Assembly: GCA_034766995.1 (NCBI GenBank)
Contig: CM068325.1
Location: 1,450,969-1,514,968, forward strand
DNA from: Acanthacorydalis orientalis
Lineage: Eukaryota; Arthropoda; Insecta; Megaloptera; Corydalidae
Reading direction: 5' to 3'
DNA: 64,000 bases
The translations under genes were made by a program, and so were the position numbers. Under the pieces are notes generated by a model. The model saw nothing but the letters and a program-made list of their open reading frames with translations. It searched no databases and was not told the origin of the DNA. Positions 31,638-42,949 of this stretch are shown piece by piece. Every line of letters begins with the position of its first letter. Within the stretch, counting starts at the first letter, position 1.

Positions 31638-33044
31638 AGCGATAAACATTTGTATAATAAGTGCTATTTGAATTTTAGCCCGCGTCTGCAGTGCTCCCGT
31701 CAACCAGTACGATGGAAACATCGATCGCTCCAGCCATTGCGGATGAGATCGATCTACCAGTAAATGTGAGCATTGACAATTTTAATATTATTATTTGTAC
31801 TATAATTTATTTTGTAAAATTATTAACATTTCTATTATAATTACTAAACAAACTGTACCCAAAACCTGCAATGTTTCTGTTATTTATTTGAATGGAAACA
31901 CTGACCGTATAAGTTAAATTAGTAAATCGAAACGGTACAGAGTTAAACTACATAACATGTGACGAACGTTTTTGTCCGCAACTTTGGATTAGCCGTCGGA
32001 CATTACCACACTCCCTTCGATCGAAATGAGTGCCGCCGAGGAAGCGACGACTTCAGTAACTATTCCTTCAAAAGAATCTCGAGTAAATAGTTGGTATTCT
32101 TTAGGCATGATTTATATATCCGACGTTCGAAATCCATTAATTGTATTTATTATGTAGAAACCACCATTAATGTCTATTCGAGATATTAGAAAACAAATGC
32201 GAGACGCGTCGATTACTGATAAATTTGTGAAGATTTTAAAAACTGAACAAAAATATATACGAAGGCTGAATAGTGTTTGTGCGAAAAATAAAGAAAAAAT
32301 ATAAATGCCTTGTCACGAAGCAGTGCAGATCGCTTGGATCTAGTTTTCAAAGACCTTCCTGCTGCATTCCGAATCTTGTTGGTCTCGCAGGTAATATTTT
32401 TTTCAAATTAATAAATGTATAAGTTGTCGTTTATAAATTAACAAGCAAATATTTTTTTATAGTTTTGTAGCTTCGTGTCGGAGGTGTGGCAGAATCAGGC
32501 AGACTGTGGACAGAAAAAAATAAGATGTCGTGTTTATCTTTCTGGAAGGGGAACACAAAATGTTTCAATATATAACGGAAATTAATTGCGTTACCGTCGA
32601 TCAATTCTTTAAGCCTTAAAATCGAAAAGGAAAGACCCTTTTTTGATTTCGAAAGTAGAGAAATTTCTACAATGTTGTATTAAATGTCCTTTTTTGTGAT
32701 TATTATTAGTATTTGTTTATTACTGGTGTTTAGTTATTTATTGTTAGTGTTAATTTTCCTTAAAAAACAAATATGTTATATTAATAAATATCTCTTTTAT
32801 GAATTGTGAACATAATACAAATAATAAATAACTTAAAATATATTCACATTGTATTAAATATTCTTCTTTTGTGACTATTATTAATATTTATTTAGAACTA
32901 ATGATTAGTTATTTATTGTCAGTGTTAAATTTTTTTAAAAACAAATATGTTATACAGATAACTTTCTCTGTTTATGAAATGTGAACATGATTGTACAATC
33001 GTATGAATACAAAAAATAAATAACTTAAAATATATTCACATCCG

Positions 33045-33316
33045 TTCAAAAATGTTTAATTTTAACAAAATTTGATAGTAACTTTAATGTAATGCACTTC
33101 GTATTTTATATCTCACTACCTTAGAACTATTATAAAAATGTGTTAAAATTCAACATTTCCGAACGGGAATGCATACCGAAGCTATTATTCAAATTTCGAG
33201 TATTCAAACCTCCCGCACACATATATCACGCGGACAGTGCCTCTAGCGATGACACAGAGAGTTAACACCCCGCACCCGAAAGTCGAGCGTTTTCATGCCG
33301 TGGATTTTAACCCGTA
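33045..33316 (-). repeat. dispersed repeat R1, copy e
   Basis: Reverse-oriented R1 adjoining the 3' end of P copy 1, with its hairpin arms at 33055-33170. A 354-bp LTR-like insert splits it; the remaining R1 end (CCTTGTCATCTAGAGAATC) is at 33679-33715. Confidence 0.75.
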
Positions 33317-33670
33317 AGTAATATATTCACATAATTCGGGTAAAGTCTGTGAGAAGCTGACATAGACAGTTCCCATCAATAACAACTAACAAACATCCGG
33401 ATCAGACGACATCTTCCGAGTTCTGTAAGAAGCCGAATCGACAGTTCCCGTCGAATGGCGACAGACACAAACATCCGGACTGGACAACGCCATGGGAAGC
33501 TGAATGGACAGTTCCCGTCGAGTAATAATATCGGAATACTATATAAACCTATACAAACTTCGATTTAAGTAGATTTGTTATAATTAAGTTTATAGAATGG
33601 CAGCTGTGTAATTTTATAATAAACTCCACCTGTGTTTCTTTAAAAAGATGTTTCCGTAACACCAAAACCA
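33317..33670 (+). mobile_element. solo LTR candidate (gypsy, 17.6/297-like)
   Basis: Inserted in R1 between two copies of AACCCGTA (33309-33316 and 33671-33678; the other R1 copies have this once). Starts AGTAATATATTCACATAA, like LTRs of the 17.6/297 gypsy group as I recall them. It contains three sub-repeats around GACAGTTCCC(A/G)TC, a TATATAAAC box near 33540 and AATAAA at 33618-33623, so the promoter-to-poly(A) order fits an LTR read on +. No internal retroviral-type region nearby. Confidence 0.72.
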
Positions 33671-33715
33671 AACCCGTACCTTGTCATCTAGAGAATCTTC
33701 ATCTACGCTACTGGC

Positions 33716-35100
33716 ATTCAACTACATACCTTCTTTTGCGCATTTGATTTCATTCACTAATGATATTTGCTGTACTGGTGCTCGGATTCTTACTTACAGA
33801 CAGATTCGACACTCTCCCGTCCTTCGCACCGTTCGACAACTTTGGCCGTCCCTGTAGTTGTCGGTTACGGGCTGATTTGTACTCTTTATATCGTTTTAAA
33901 ATGTATTGCGTATAGTAGATCGAACATTTTTCAAAATAGGCGAAATTTTTCAATTAGAAAAACTAGTCGTTTAACTTCACTCTTGGTTCACTTTTCGAAA
34001 TTGATATTTCTTTCTGTTTTCGCGACGTGCTACAGAAAAAAATCATACAGGAAACGTGAAAGTTTGTGCAGCACTGAATCACAAAGCTTCAGTGATCGAA
34101 AAAAGTACTTACACGTTATGTATTTTCAAGTAGTGTCCTTCTTAAAATGTTTATGGTGCATTAAGTGAACGAAAGGACTGAAAAATTTGACTATAATGTC
34201 CACACTGCGCCGCTCCTCGTAGTGGTAATAAATCTGTAATCTGCACTGTTATTTACCAACAATCCTGATTAATAGTAAAACAAAATGCGATTTATGTATA
34301 GAATAATTTTTAATATTCGTTATCTCTGATTATCTCATTACGTTCCAATAATGTACAGCGGTTAAGTATGTTAGAGAGACAATTTGAATTTGCCGCCGTG
34401 CAATACGCACGTTGTATTTGTTAGATGACCGTACTGAACAAATACAGTGTTCGACAATGAGATTTGATTGTGGCGCGATTAATTTCTTGTCATTCAGTTC
34501 ATCCGTTAGAGTCGTAACAGTTAATTATTTTCGGTGCAACATAGGATACAAAGTGTTAATTGAATACGTATTTCATCTCAACATAACATAATTAGGATTC
34601 TGGAAGGAAGAGAGACTTCCCGAGTAGTTTTGATCAGCCGAGGGAAGGCATCATAATGGACCTCGAGTCTAAGTGCCGGTTGGCAAGATGGCTTCCACCC
34701 CCGTCAAACATAATCTCTCTATCTATCTATGTAACAGTCAATGTTGGAAATCTTTTGGATTTGAGGTATATTTGCACTGCATACATATTTTCTGATCAAA
34801 TCAAGTAAATTTATTATACTTGTATGAAAAACAAATGAAAACCGAATGAGATTAATTGAATGCATTATGTGTGTTCTTTAAAATATTTATAACACTGAAT
34901 CGACAAGCCTATCTATACGAAATCAGCCCCACGGATAGTGAATTTCTGCACTATTGAGTTGTGTACGATATCGTTATTTTATTTGAAATATTTAGAAACA
35001 GGCATAGTTTATGTGCACGTAAGGAAATAGTTAATCAAGCCTTATTATAATCAAAAAAATTCATTACACACACATACATATACATACATATACATATATA
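33716..35100. other. intergenic, nothing recognised
   Basis: An open frame of 133 codons at 33767-34168 (+) shows no domain. A short (TATC)n lies near 34716. No transposon termini recognised. Confidence 0.45.
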
Positions 35101-36054
35101 TATATATATACACATATATGATTGGAATTTCAGGCTACGCCACTGGCCTGGGACAAAAATGAAAGGTATAATAAAATCAACACGATATAGAACCGACGAT
35201 GAATGAACATGGAATGCAGTTGGAGTTATCAGAAGTGGAGTAAAATTAAGACTGCTATTGTAATTAATGTGATTATTCTGATTCGTCAATCCATTCATTC
35301 GTAATGTTCCTTTATTTTAATGAAAATTCTACATATATATATATATATATATATATATACTCATAACCTCAGTTGTCGACGCACCCTTAAGCCTCCCCCT
35401 CCTATATATATCTATCTATCTATATATATATATGTATATATTTATATATAAATACATATGTGTGCGTGTACATTTGTTTATACCTTGTATATTTTACATG
35501 GAATGAATACAGAGTAGCGCAAAAGACACGCAACACTTTGGATAGTTAGTAATTTTTTTATTTTTTAATTTCTGTTGAGAAAATATGAAAAATTTCCGAT
35601 GGAAAAATTTACAACTGAACCACGTACTATGTTATAAAATATTATTTCGGAAACAGCTGATCGATTATTGTAACTATCGTCGTTATTTCGACAACAGCGC
35701 TTCACTAATCAAGAAGGATGATTCATCGCTTAATGAAATGTTTTCAACGGTGAGGTTCTGTGATTGGCTTTTTTCAAGCCGAAAGACGCCATTCTGCTCG
35801 GAATGATGAAATTTTTCAACGTATGCAGGAGAAACTTGGTGTCTCGTAGGTTATTGTAACGGATTTTAAATCGAGATGAGCACATATTAACACATAAACT
35901 GCAAATTAAGCCACAAATTGTTCCAAAGTGTCATTACTAACGATTTGCTTATGCAATTCGCATTCAAGGAATAGCCGAGAAAAACGACGAATCGATTCGT
36001 ATTCGGATACAAAACCTGATGAGAATTTGTTAATAATCTAATTTGTTTTTAATT
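35101..36054. other. intergenic with small microsatellites
   Basis: Short AT/TATC repeats at 35090-35115, 35334-35360 and 35405-35450. The rest has no recognised gene or repeat. Confidence 0.5.
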
Positions 36055-36640
36055 GTAGATGGCGACGATATACGCAGAAAACAATTTTTCATACACAAAA
36101 ATCATCAACATATATCTGTATTAATAATAATTGAAAAGGAAATCATGTCAAGTACAAATAATTTATTATATTTTTAAATCTACAAAATTCCATTTAAAAT
36201 TTGACGACAATTCGATAATAATCAAATTTTTATTTGTGGATGGCCAGAATGTACAGTGACAACGAATATTCAGACAAAAATCCATCAAAATACATCTGTA
36301 TTAATGATTCAAAAAAGAATCATACAAATACATGTCATTTAGTATATTTTTAATGTATAAAATTCTGTGTGAAATCTGATGGCAATGTGTTAAAAACCCA
36401 ATCTGTTCATAATAATAGATGGCCAGCATTTTTTAGTAACGAGACCTATCAAACACAAATATCTTCAACATAAATCTGCATTAATAATTAAAGAGGGAAT
36501 CGCGATGGGTACAAATCATTTAGTATATTTTTAAGTCTGTGATATTCTATGTAAAATCTGATGACAATGTGTTAAAAACCAGATCTGTTTTTAATTGTAG
36601 ATGGCAGCATTCATAGTAACAAAAATTATAGAGATACAAA
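36055..36640 (+). repeat. ~181-bp tandem repeat, 3+ copies
   Basis: GT(A/G)GATGG-type phase points at 36055, 36236, 36415 and 36597, with surrounding similarity (ATCTGTATTAATAAT, 'tttagtatatttttaa', 'aaatctgatg'). It lies directly before P copy 2. Non-coding, moderately diverged. Confidence 0.85.
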
Positions 36641-38950
36641 CAGGCCGGTCAATGTTACATAGGAAGATATGACAGCTATTTAGTTTTGCGGACTTAAATA
36701 GATGGCGTTAGTTGTTCGATTTATAAGTCATTTTATGTATCGTTTTACTATTGGCAGAGAACATGAATATATAAATGCTTCCTTATTGGTCGAACAAAAA
36801 TTGCATTCTCAGCAAAACGATGTTTAAAATTTCATCTGTTAACGTCGTTTATTATCGCTGTTTGAACACTTTGTGAGAATGTATTTTGTTTGGTGTACCT
36901 GTTACATTTGTGATGGCCCGAGGGATAAATTATTTTATTACCCAAGGACGGAAAGCAGGTGAGTGATATTTTATTTTTATTAATTTTCATTGTTAATAGT
37001 TATTTATATGTAATAGTTAATTATACTTGTATTGTAGGAGCACGACTATCGCTTTAAGCAATGGGAATTGGTGAAGAACATGCTGATGCAGCATCTAAAA
37101 TGAAGGGATTTGTGCAGACATCTTTTTAAAGCATGTGATTTTACAAGTTTTTTACAAAACCGCTTAAACAGATCATACGTCCCCTCTTTGTGCTCGGAGA
37201 AACAGGTATAAAATGTTTTCTTTATTTGTAAACATATTCTAAATTTGTTAAAAATAAACAAAATGGTTTATTAGATATGCTTTTGAAAAATAACAATTTT
37301 TCAAAATCATGCTACGTGAGATACAATGATCCGAAAGTACCGAATTTGTTTTTGAGTAGCGATAAACATTTGTCTTATAAGTGCTATTTAAATTTTAGCC
37401 ACCGTCTGCAGTGTTTCCATCGACCAGCACGATGGAAACACCGATCGCTCCTACCATTGCAGATGAGATCGATCTGCCAGTAAGTGTAAGTATTCACAAC
37501 TTTAATATTATAATTTATTTTGTAAAATTATAAAAAATTCTATTATAATCATTCAAATTGTAGCCACCATCTGCAGTGTCTCTGTTATTATTTTAAATGG
37601 AAACACTGATGATATAAGTTAATTTAGTAATTCTAAACAGTACAAAGTTATATCGTACATTTTAGATCGCAACTTTGGAGGAGCCGTCAGAAGTTGCCAC
37701 ACTCCATACAAACTCGATTGAAACGAGTGACAACAACGAAGCGGCGCCTTTAGGTAGCTGTTCGTTTTAAAAAATCTCGTGTAAGTTGTTGTTATTCTTC
37801 AGCATGATTTAAACATCTGACGTTGAAAATCTAGTAATTTTATTTATATTGTAGAAACCAACACTAATATCTCTTTGGGATATTAGGAAACACGGCACGT
37901 TCGGCACGAACACGTCGTGTACAGATAAATTTATGAAGGTTTCAAAAAAGAAACAAAAATGTGTATGTACTCTGAAAAACGTGTTTGTGCAAAAAATAAG
38001 AAAAATATAAAGGCGTCGTTACGAAGCAGTGAAGACCACTTGGATTCAGTTTTCAAAGATCTTCCTGCTACAGCCCGAATGTTGTTGCCCTCACAGGTAT
38101 TAATTTTTCAAATTATGAAATGTTTACATTGTCGTTTATAAATTAATAAACAAGTATATTTTTTTTAGCTTCGTGTTAGGGCTGTGACAATTTCAGGCAG
38201 GTGGTGTACAGAAGAAGAGAAATTCTTGTGTTTATTTTTCTGGGAAAGAAGCCCAAAAGGTTATTATTTATTATGGAAACGAATTGCTTTACCATCGAAC
38301 AATACTTTAAGGAGTCTTTTGAGATTGATTCCTTTGAAATCAGGTGTGAACGACTAAATCATGTCATACCTAAGCATGATCAGTAATTTGGAGGACAACG
38401 ACAACTTCTGTTCATTAATGTTCGATGAAATGTCAATTCGTGAGGGATTGTGGTATGACCAACATACCGATAGAATTACTGGGCATGTTGACATGGACAC
38501 CGGATTCATAGGGAAGGAATATGCAAATAGCGTTATGGTTTTCATGTTGCAAAGTGTGAGACGTAGCTGGAAGCAGCCAATTGCCTATTACTTTCGTCCA
38601 GATTTAACTACAGATCATTTATCACAAATGATCATGGAAGTTATTCGGCGAGTAGAGTCAAATGGACTTTGGGTTGTGTGCACGGTTTGCGACACGGGAT
38701 GCGATAATATGAAAGTATTAAATTCATCAAAATCGAAAAAGAAGACCGTTTCCTTTGGTTTCGATGGTAAAGCAATCCTTAGTGTTGTGTCAAATGTTCT
38801 TTTTTTGTATTTATTACTAACGTTTAGTTATTTATTGTTAGTGTTAAATATTTTTTAAAAATAAATAAACTACATAAATAACTCTTTTTTGTCAATTGTA
38901 AATAGAACCATACAATAGTATGGTTGCAAAAAAATGAAATTATTTAACAT
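36641..38950 (+). mobile_element. P-element-like (THAP) transposon, copy 2
   Basis: The most complete copy. CAGGCCGGTCAATGTTACAT start; THAP exon 1 at 36879-36958 (donor CAG|GTGAGT); exon 2 at 37038-37205; further exon-like pieces; catalytic region near 38200-38720; 3' end near 38950 against R1. In-frame stops (for example just after GARLSL in exon 2) make it inactive. 36641-36840 matches the duplicated 5' region of copy 1. Confidence 0.85.
38361..38858 (+). pseudogene. P-element/THAP9-type transposase catalytic fragment
   Basis: A 165-codon frame with MFDEMSIREGLWYDQHTDRI, TGFIGKEYANSVMVFML, SWKQPIAYYF, MEVIRRVESNGLWV and CTVCDTGCDNMKVLNSS, the RNase H-like core of P-element/THAP9 transposases (first acidic residue in FDEM; second acidic block VCDxG.DN). 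After residue 120 it diverges into hydrophobic AT-derived sequence, so the C-terminal half of the enzyme (GTP-binding insertion and final Glu) is missing. Confidence 0.88.
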
Positions 38951-38954
38951 TTAT

Positions 38955-39262
38955 TTACATCCACTCAGAAATGTTTAATTTTAACACAATTTTATAATAA
39001 TTTTAAAGTAATGAATTTCGTATTTCATATCGAATTCATTACTTTAAACTTATTATTAAATGTGTTAAAATTAAACATTTCTGAATGGGAATGTACACTA
39101 GCGCTAATATTCGAATTTGAAGTATTCAAACCTCCCGCACAAATATCGCGCGGACAGTGCCATCTAATTAAGTCCGCAAAATTAATACGCCGCACCCCCC
39201 AGTCCATCGTTTTCATGCCATAGATTTTTAACCCGTACCTTGTCATCTAGAGATACTTTATC
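38955..39262 (-). repeat. dispersed repeat R1, copy f with 50-bp palindrome
   Basis: The clearest R1 hairpin: the arm at 38970-39020 is mirrored by 39035-39085 (CAGAAATGTTTAATTTTAAC against its complement). It then carries CCTCCCGCACAAATATCG, TTTTTAACCCGTACC and CATCTAGAG. Lies between P copy 2 and the 5'-truncated P copy 3. Confidence 0.8.
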
Positions 39263-39521
39263 TATGCCGACACTGATATCTCTTCGAGATATTAAGAAAC
39301 AAATGCCATTCATGTCGAGTACATATAAATTTATGAAGATTTTAAAATAGAAACATAAATATTTCCATACTACCGAAAAATATAAGGGCGTTGTTACGAA
39401 GCAGTGCAGATAACTTGAATTTAATTTTCAAAGATCTCCGCGAATGTTGTCGGCCTCACAGTTATTAATTTTTCAAATCATTAAATGTTTACATTGTCGT
39501 TTATAAATTAATAAGCATATG

Positions 39522-39546
39522 TGTAAGGAGCCGAGTCTCTCTATTA

Positions 39547-39612
<66 letters not shown>

Positions 39613-40263
39613 TCAAATTCCACTTCTGAACTGTAGGGGGAGAGAGCCTGGCTCTGTATATATATATTTAGGTCATCGCAGCTATGTTACTTCTTGACTG
39701 TAAAGAGTTTCGAATTTGGTCAGAATGAATAAAGTCCGAATGTTATAGAAGTTAGTGTTTAATAAATAAAATAATACGATTACAAATAACATTAACACAC
39801 AGCAATAGTACAGTTAACACGCTAAGCCAACATTTCATGCGCCACACGAGCCCCGAGATCGACTTCCCCCTTTCCCCCCACCCTGCCTGTGTAGCGATGG
39901 CCTGAGGGGCCCATGCTTGCTTGAGCACCAAGCGATATACGCTCATGGCTCGCGTTTCTCGTATTTCCTGGAATGTTGCTAGGTACGGAAATTCTCGTTG
40001 GTCCCGCTTTCCGAGATCGACTGACACATATATACCCGTCCTTTCGACCCCCGCTGACTCCATCTGCTCGTATTCTTCTTCTGTGCCATCTCGACCACCC
40101 TGCTACCATCCGTCGTTCGTCACCATTTAGACCACCGTGCTCGCATCCGCCATACGTCGGTAGAATGACCACCCTTGTCGCATCACTTTCACTTCTTAGT
40201 ACCCTTGCACACAGTCTTAATCACCCATTCATATATACACACATGTTCGCACAGATTCTTACA
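39522..40263 (+). mobile_element. solo LTR candidate, 742 bp
   Basis: Starts TGTAAGGAG and ends ATTCTTACA, giving a TGTAAG/CTTACA inverted terminus. It is flanked by TATG at 39518-39521 and 40264-40267, a 4-bp target duplication, inside a P-element intron whose uninterrupted form is seen in copy 2. It contains an (AT)n array (39547-39607) and ATGAATAAAGTCC near 39725. Reading frames on its minus strand have no recognised domain. Confidence 0.7.
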
Positions 40264-40279
40264 TATGTATATTTTTTAT

Positions 40280-40870
40280 AGGTTCGTGTCGGGCGTGTGG
40301 CAGTCAGGCAGACGGTGGACCGAAGAAGAAAAGTCGTCGTGTTTGTATTTCCGAGAAAGAAGCCCGCAAGTTTATCGTTTACTGCGGAAATCAATCGCTT
40401 TACGATCGATCGACACTTTAAGGACTCTTTTGAGGTCGATCCCTCTGAGACCGGGTGTGAACGACCGCATCGTGTCGTACCTAACGAGCACGGTCAGTGA
40501 TTCGAAGGTCGACGACAGCATCCGTCCATCGACGTTCGATGAAATGCCGATTCGCGAGCGGTCGTCGTACGACCGACGCGCCGACAGAATTACCGGGCAT
40601 GCCGACACAGACACCGGAGTCGTAGGGAAGGAATACGCGAACGGCGTCACGGTTTTCATGTTGCGACGTGTGAGACGTAGCCGGAGGCGACCGATCGCCT
40701 GCTACTTTCGTCGAAATTCAACTTCGGATCGTTCGTCACGAACGATCGTCGAAGTTATTCGGCGAGCAGAGACGACTGGACCTCGGGTCGTGTGCACGGC
40801 TCGCGACATGGGATGCGATAATGTGAACGCGTCGAATTCCTTAAAATCGAGAAGAGAACACCCCCTTTTT
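40280..40870 (+). pseudogene. P-element transposase catalytic exon, GC-shifted
   Basis: Aligns codon by codon with 38200-38740 of copy 2: FDEMPIRERSSYDRRADRIT, GKEYANGVTVFMLRRVRRS, EVIRRAETTGPRVVCTARD. Conserved family residues are lost in this copy (W to R, Q to R, Y to C, V to A), almost all through A-to-G or T-to-C changes. It is open over a long stretch only because GC-rich codons rarely form stops. Confidence 0.82.
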
Positions 40871-40971
40871 TGGTTTCGAAGGTCGAGCAGTCTTTACGGC
40901 GTTCGATCCGCCCCGTTTACTCGAATGCACCCGGAATGTGCTCGCGAAACACGATATACGCCGCTAAATCC

Positions 40972-42929
40972 CCGTGCACACTACTGACACGTCACACACA
41001 ATCACGTGATAAGAAATATGTGAGAGCTAATTTTACATTGGTTTCAATGGTACCCGTGCACACTACTGACACGTCACGTACATCCCGTCTAACACGTGTG
41101 GTTCTTATCTCGACTAGCGTTAACACGTTCTCACATATTTCTGTTTTTACAGATATTACGTGACGTGATAACACTTTTGAATCAGTTGTCAATCGACATT
41201 TCAGTTTGAAAAGTTTCGAGATAAATTGAAAACGTGTCGATTTTAATTCAAAATACATAAAAATTTATTTTATTATAGTATAGTATATTATATAGTGTAA
41301 ATAATGTAACATATAGTATAATATATAGTGTAGTATAATATAACCTAATAAAACAATTTGGTTCTTCCAGATGTAAAAGTAACTCTTAAATAAATTAACA
41401 ACATTGTTATTTATTAAAATATTTATTATAACAGTTATTATTATCAAATAATATAAAAAATCTTGATAGCGCCCAACACATTATTTCTAAAATCTAGGCG
41501 AGGGTAAACGTAGCAATATAAAGCTGTGAAACCGCTACGACATGATCCCTAACATCTTGTAATGGTTCATACACAGAACAGTCTAGAGGCTGATGAAATA
41601 CTCTGCACCGTGATGCGAGAATGCTAAACACATTTTCAACGACTCTTCGAGGTCTCGTCAATCGATAATCAAATATCTTTTTGTTTTCATCTCCTGCACG
41701 GTGATGTCTGCTATATGGTCGAAGTCAGTATGATTTCAGCGGAAAAGTTTCACTTCCAACTATAACGTAGGGAAGCGGTGGAGAATTTTCACTCGATGGG
41801 CTGTCTGGTGGTGTGAAAAGTACTCGGTCATGCAACTATTTTCCAAGTGGAACTAGTGAACGGAAGCCTTTATAATTAAAATATTTCGAGCCTCCTCGAA
41901 TCGGACACTGCATGATGATGCTTCCCATCAATTGCTGCGATGCGGTCTAGGAATTGATTTTTAAACAAAAATTTTTAATTTTTTCAGTCAACATTTTCCA
42001 AATGTTTTAATTTGGCACCGGCATGAAAATTGGATCTTCTAAATCTCTTCTAAATAGCGTCACAATCAGATCTATCTATCCTACTGTGCTGAATCCCATC
42101 CGATAACTGAATTGAAAGCTCTTGAAAGAGTTTCCGTGGCAAGAAATCTAAATGTTTAATTTAAAAAGTTTTGTAAACGGCAGGAAAAGGTGGAGACGCT
42201 GCACAGCGAATGACATATTTTACGGTCACCTGAAGTTCGAAAGGGAAATATATTTTTTGATACTATCTTTACATACTCGAAAAACGACAACAAACATCAA
42301 GAACGTAAAGAATTCATCGACAACTCTATATTCTACTTCGCCACTCTACCTCTGAGAGCGAAGTACAACATATAGTTGTAGCATTATAAGAAAATGATAA
42401 ATTAAGATAGTTGTTTTTTGTTAAATTTACCTTAAACACAGGGCAAGTTTTTCTTCCTTACTAATGACTTCTCGCATTTGTGTGTTTTCGGATCTTATAT
42501 CCTCTTCGATGAGACCATACAGGTACTCGAACTTTTCTTTCGACATCCTGAAGTACATCTTGTACCGATTAGGGTGCTCTTAAAGCTCCTTTACAAGACG
42601 ATGGAATTCACCCTTTTCTTTTTAAATTTAGGTTATGAACCCACATTCTTTTCTTATGAATTTAATTATGAGCTATCACAGTACAAATACTTGCTGGTTC
42701 TTCATCAAACTCGGAAGAACTACTTGTTCCGCTCTCCATTATAATTTCAATAACAAAATCAATGAAGTCTATCTACATGATAGTGGCGCGCAAACAAGTG
42801 TCAATTGTGTGCACGCGGCTGCGCAATACAAAACTTGACGATCACGCGTGATGATAGTGTGCAACCCTACAACACGTGTCGACACGTGTTGTCTGCCGGC
42901 CGTGCCGTGACGTGTCAGTAGTGTGCACG
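40972..42929 (-). mobile_element. PIF/Harbinger-like transposon
   Basis: Terminal inverted repeat CCGTGCACACTACTGACACG: at left it occurs twice (about 40972 and 41054), at right as its reverse complement CGTGTCAGTAGTGTGCACG ending 42929. Harbinger-type transposase remnants lie on the minus strand. About 1.9 kb. I could not settle the 3-bp target duplication because of the doubled left end. Confidence 0.83.
41470..42650 (-). pseudogene. PIF/Harbinger transposase (DDE_Tnp_4) remnant
   Basis: From right to left: KMYFRMSKEKFEYLYGLIEE near 42500-42560, matching the N-terminal 'YFRMSxxxFxxLLxxI' helices; SENTQMREVISKEEKLALCL near 42430-42490; PYVIVGSETFPLK near 41730-41790; and TRPRRVVENVFSILASRCRV near 41610-41670, matching 'RRVxENAFGILxxRFRIF', then HVVAVSQLYI-like tail. 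Stops and frameshifts throughout. Confidence 0.85.
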
Positions 42930-42949
42930 AAGCTTTAAAGGCTTTGTTA

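Larger units (their letters stand above)
30355..33040 (+). mobile_element. P-element-like (THAP) transposon, copy 1
   Basis: The 5' region is duplicated (30360-30590 and 30591-30800), each with a CAGGCCG(C/G)TC-type start and 'gttgttcga' block. Exon 1 ends at donor CAG|GTGAGT after 30912. Exon 2 (31011-31177) is bounded by TTGTAG|G and ACAG|GTATGA. Later exon-like pieces follow at about 31640-31760, 32160-32390 and 32466-32640. The 3' part has a tandem duplication of about 170 bp (32690-33040). A poly(A)-type insert lies at 31336-31637. Stops and frameshifts show it is inactive. Confidence 0.8.
39263..40900 (+). mobile_element. P-element-like copy 3, 5'-truncated, split by a solo LTR
   Basis: 39263-39521 matches the P exon and intron beginning 'atctctt.g.gatatta' of copy 2, and 40268-40900 matches the following intron end and catalytic exon. 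A 742-bp LTR-like insert separates them at an intron position (GCATATG|TGTAAGG...CTTACA|TATGTAT). The second part is unusually GC-rich compared with copy 2. Confidence 0.82.

Noticed and set aside
31409..31763. Overlapping GC-rich frames near 31.5 kb as genes
   Set aside because: They fall in the retroposed insert and P-element introns, and no frame spans exon-like signals.
34490..34530. Second Inr/DPE promoter (TCAGTT at 34494)
   Set aside because: The +28 position reads AATTA, not RGWYV, and no gene follows.
40175..40987. 270-codon frame as a single intact gene
   Set aside because: Its first third lies in the solo LTR and intron, and the rest is the GC-shifted P-element exon; the join is accidental.
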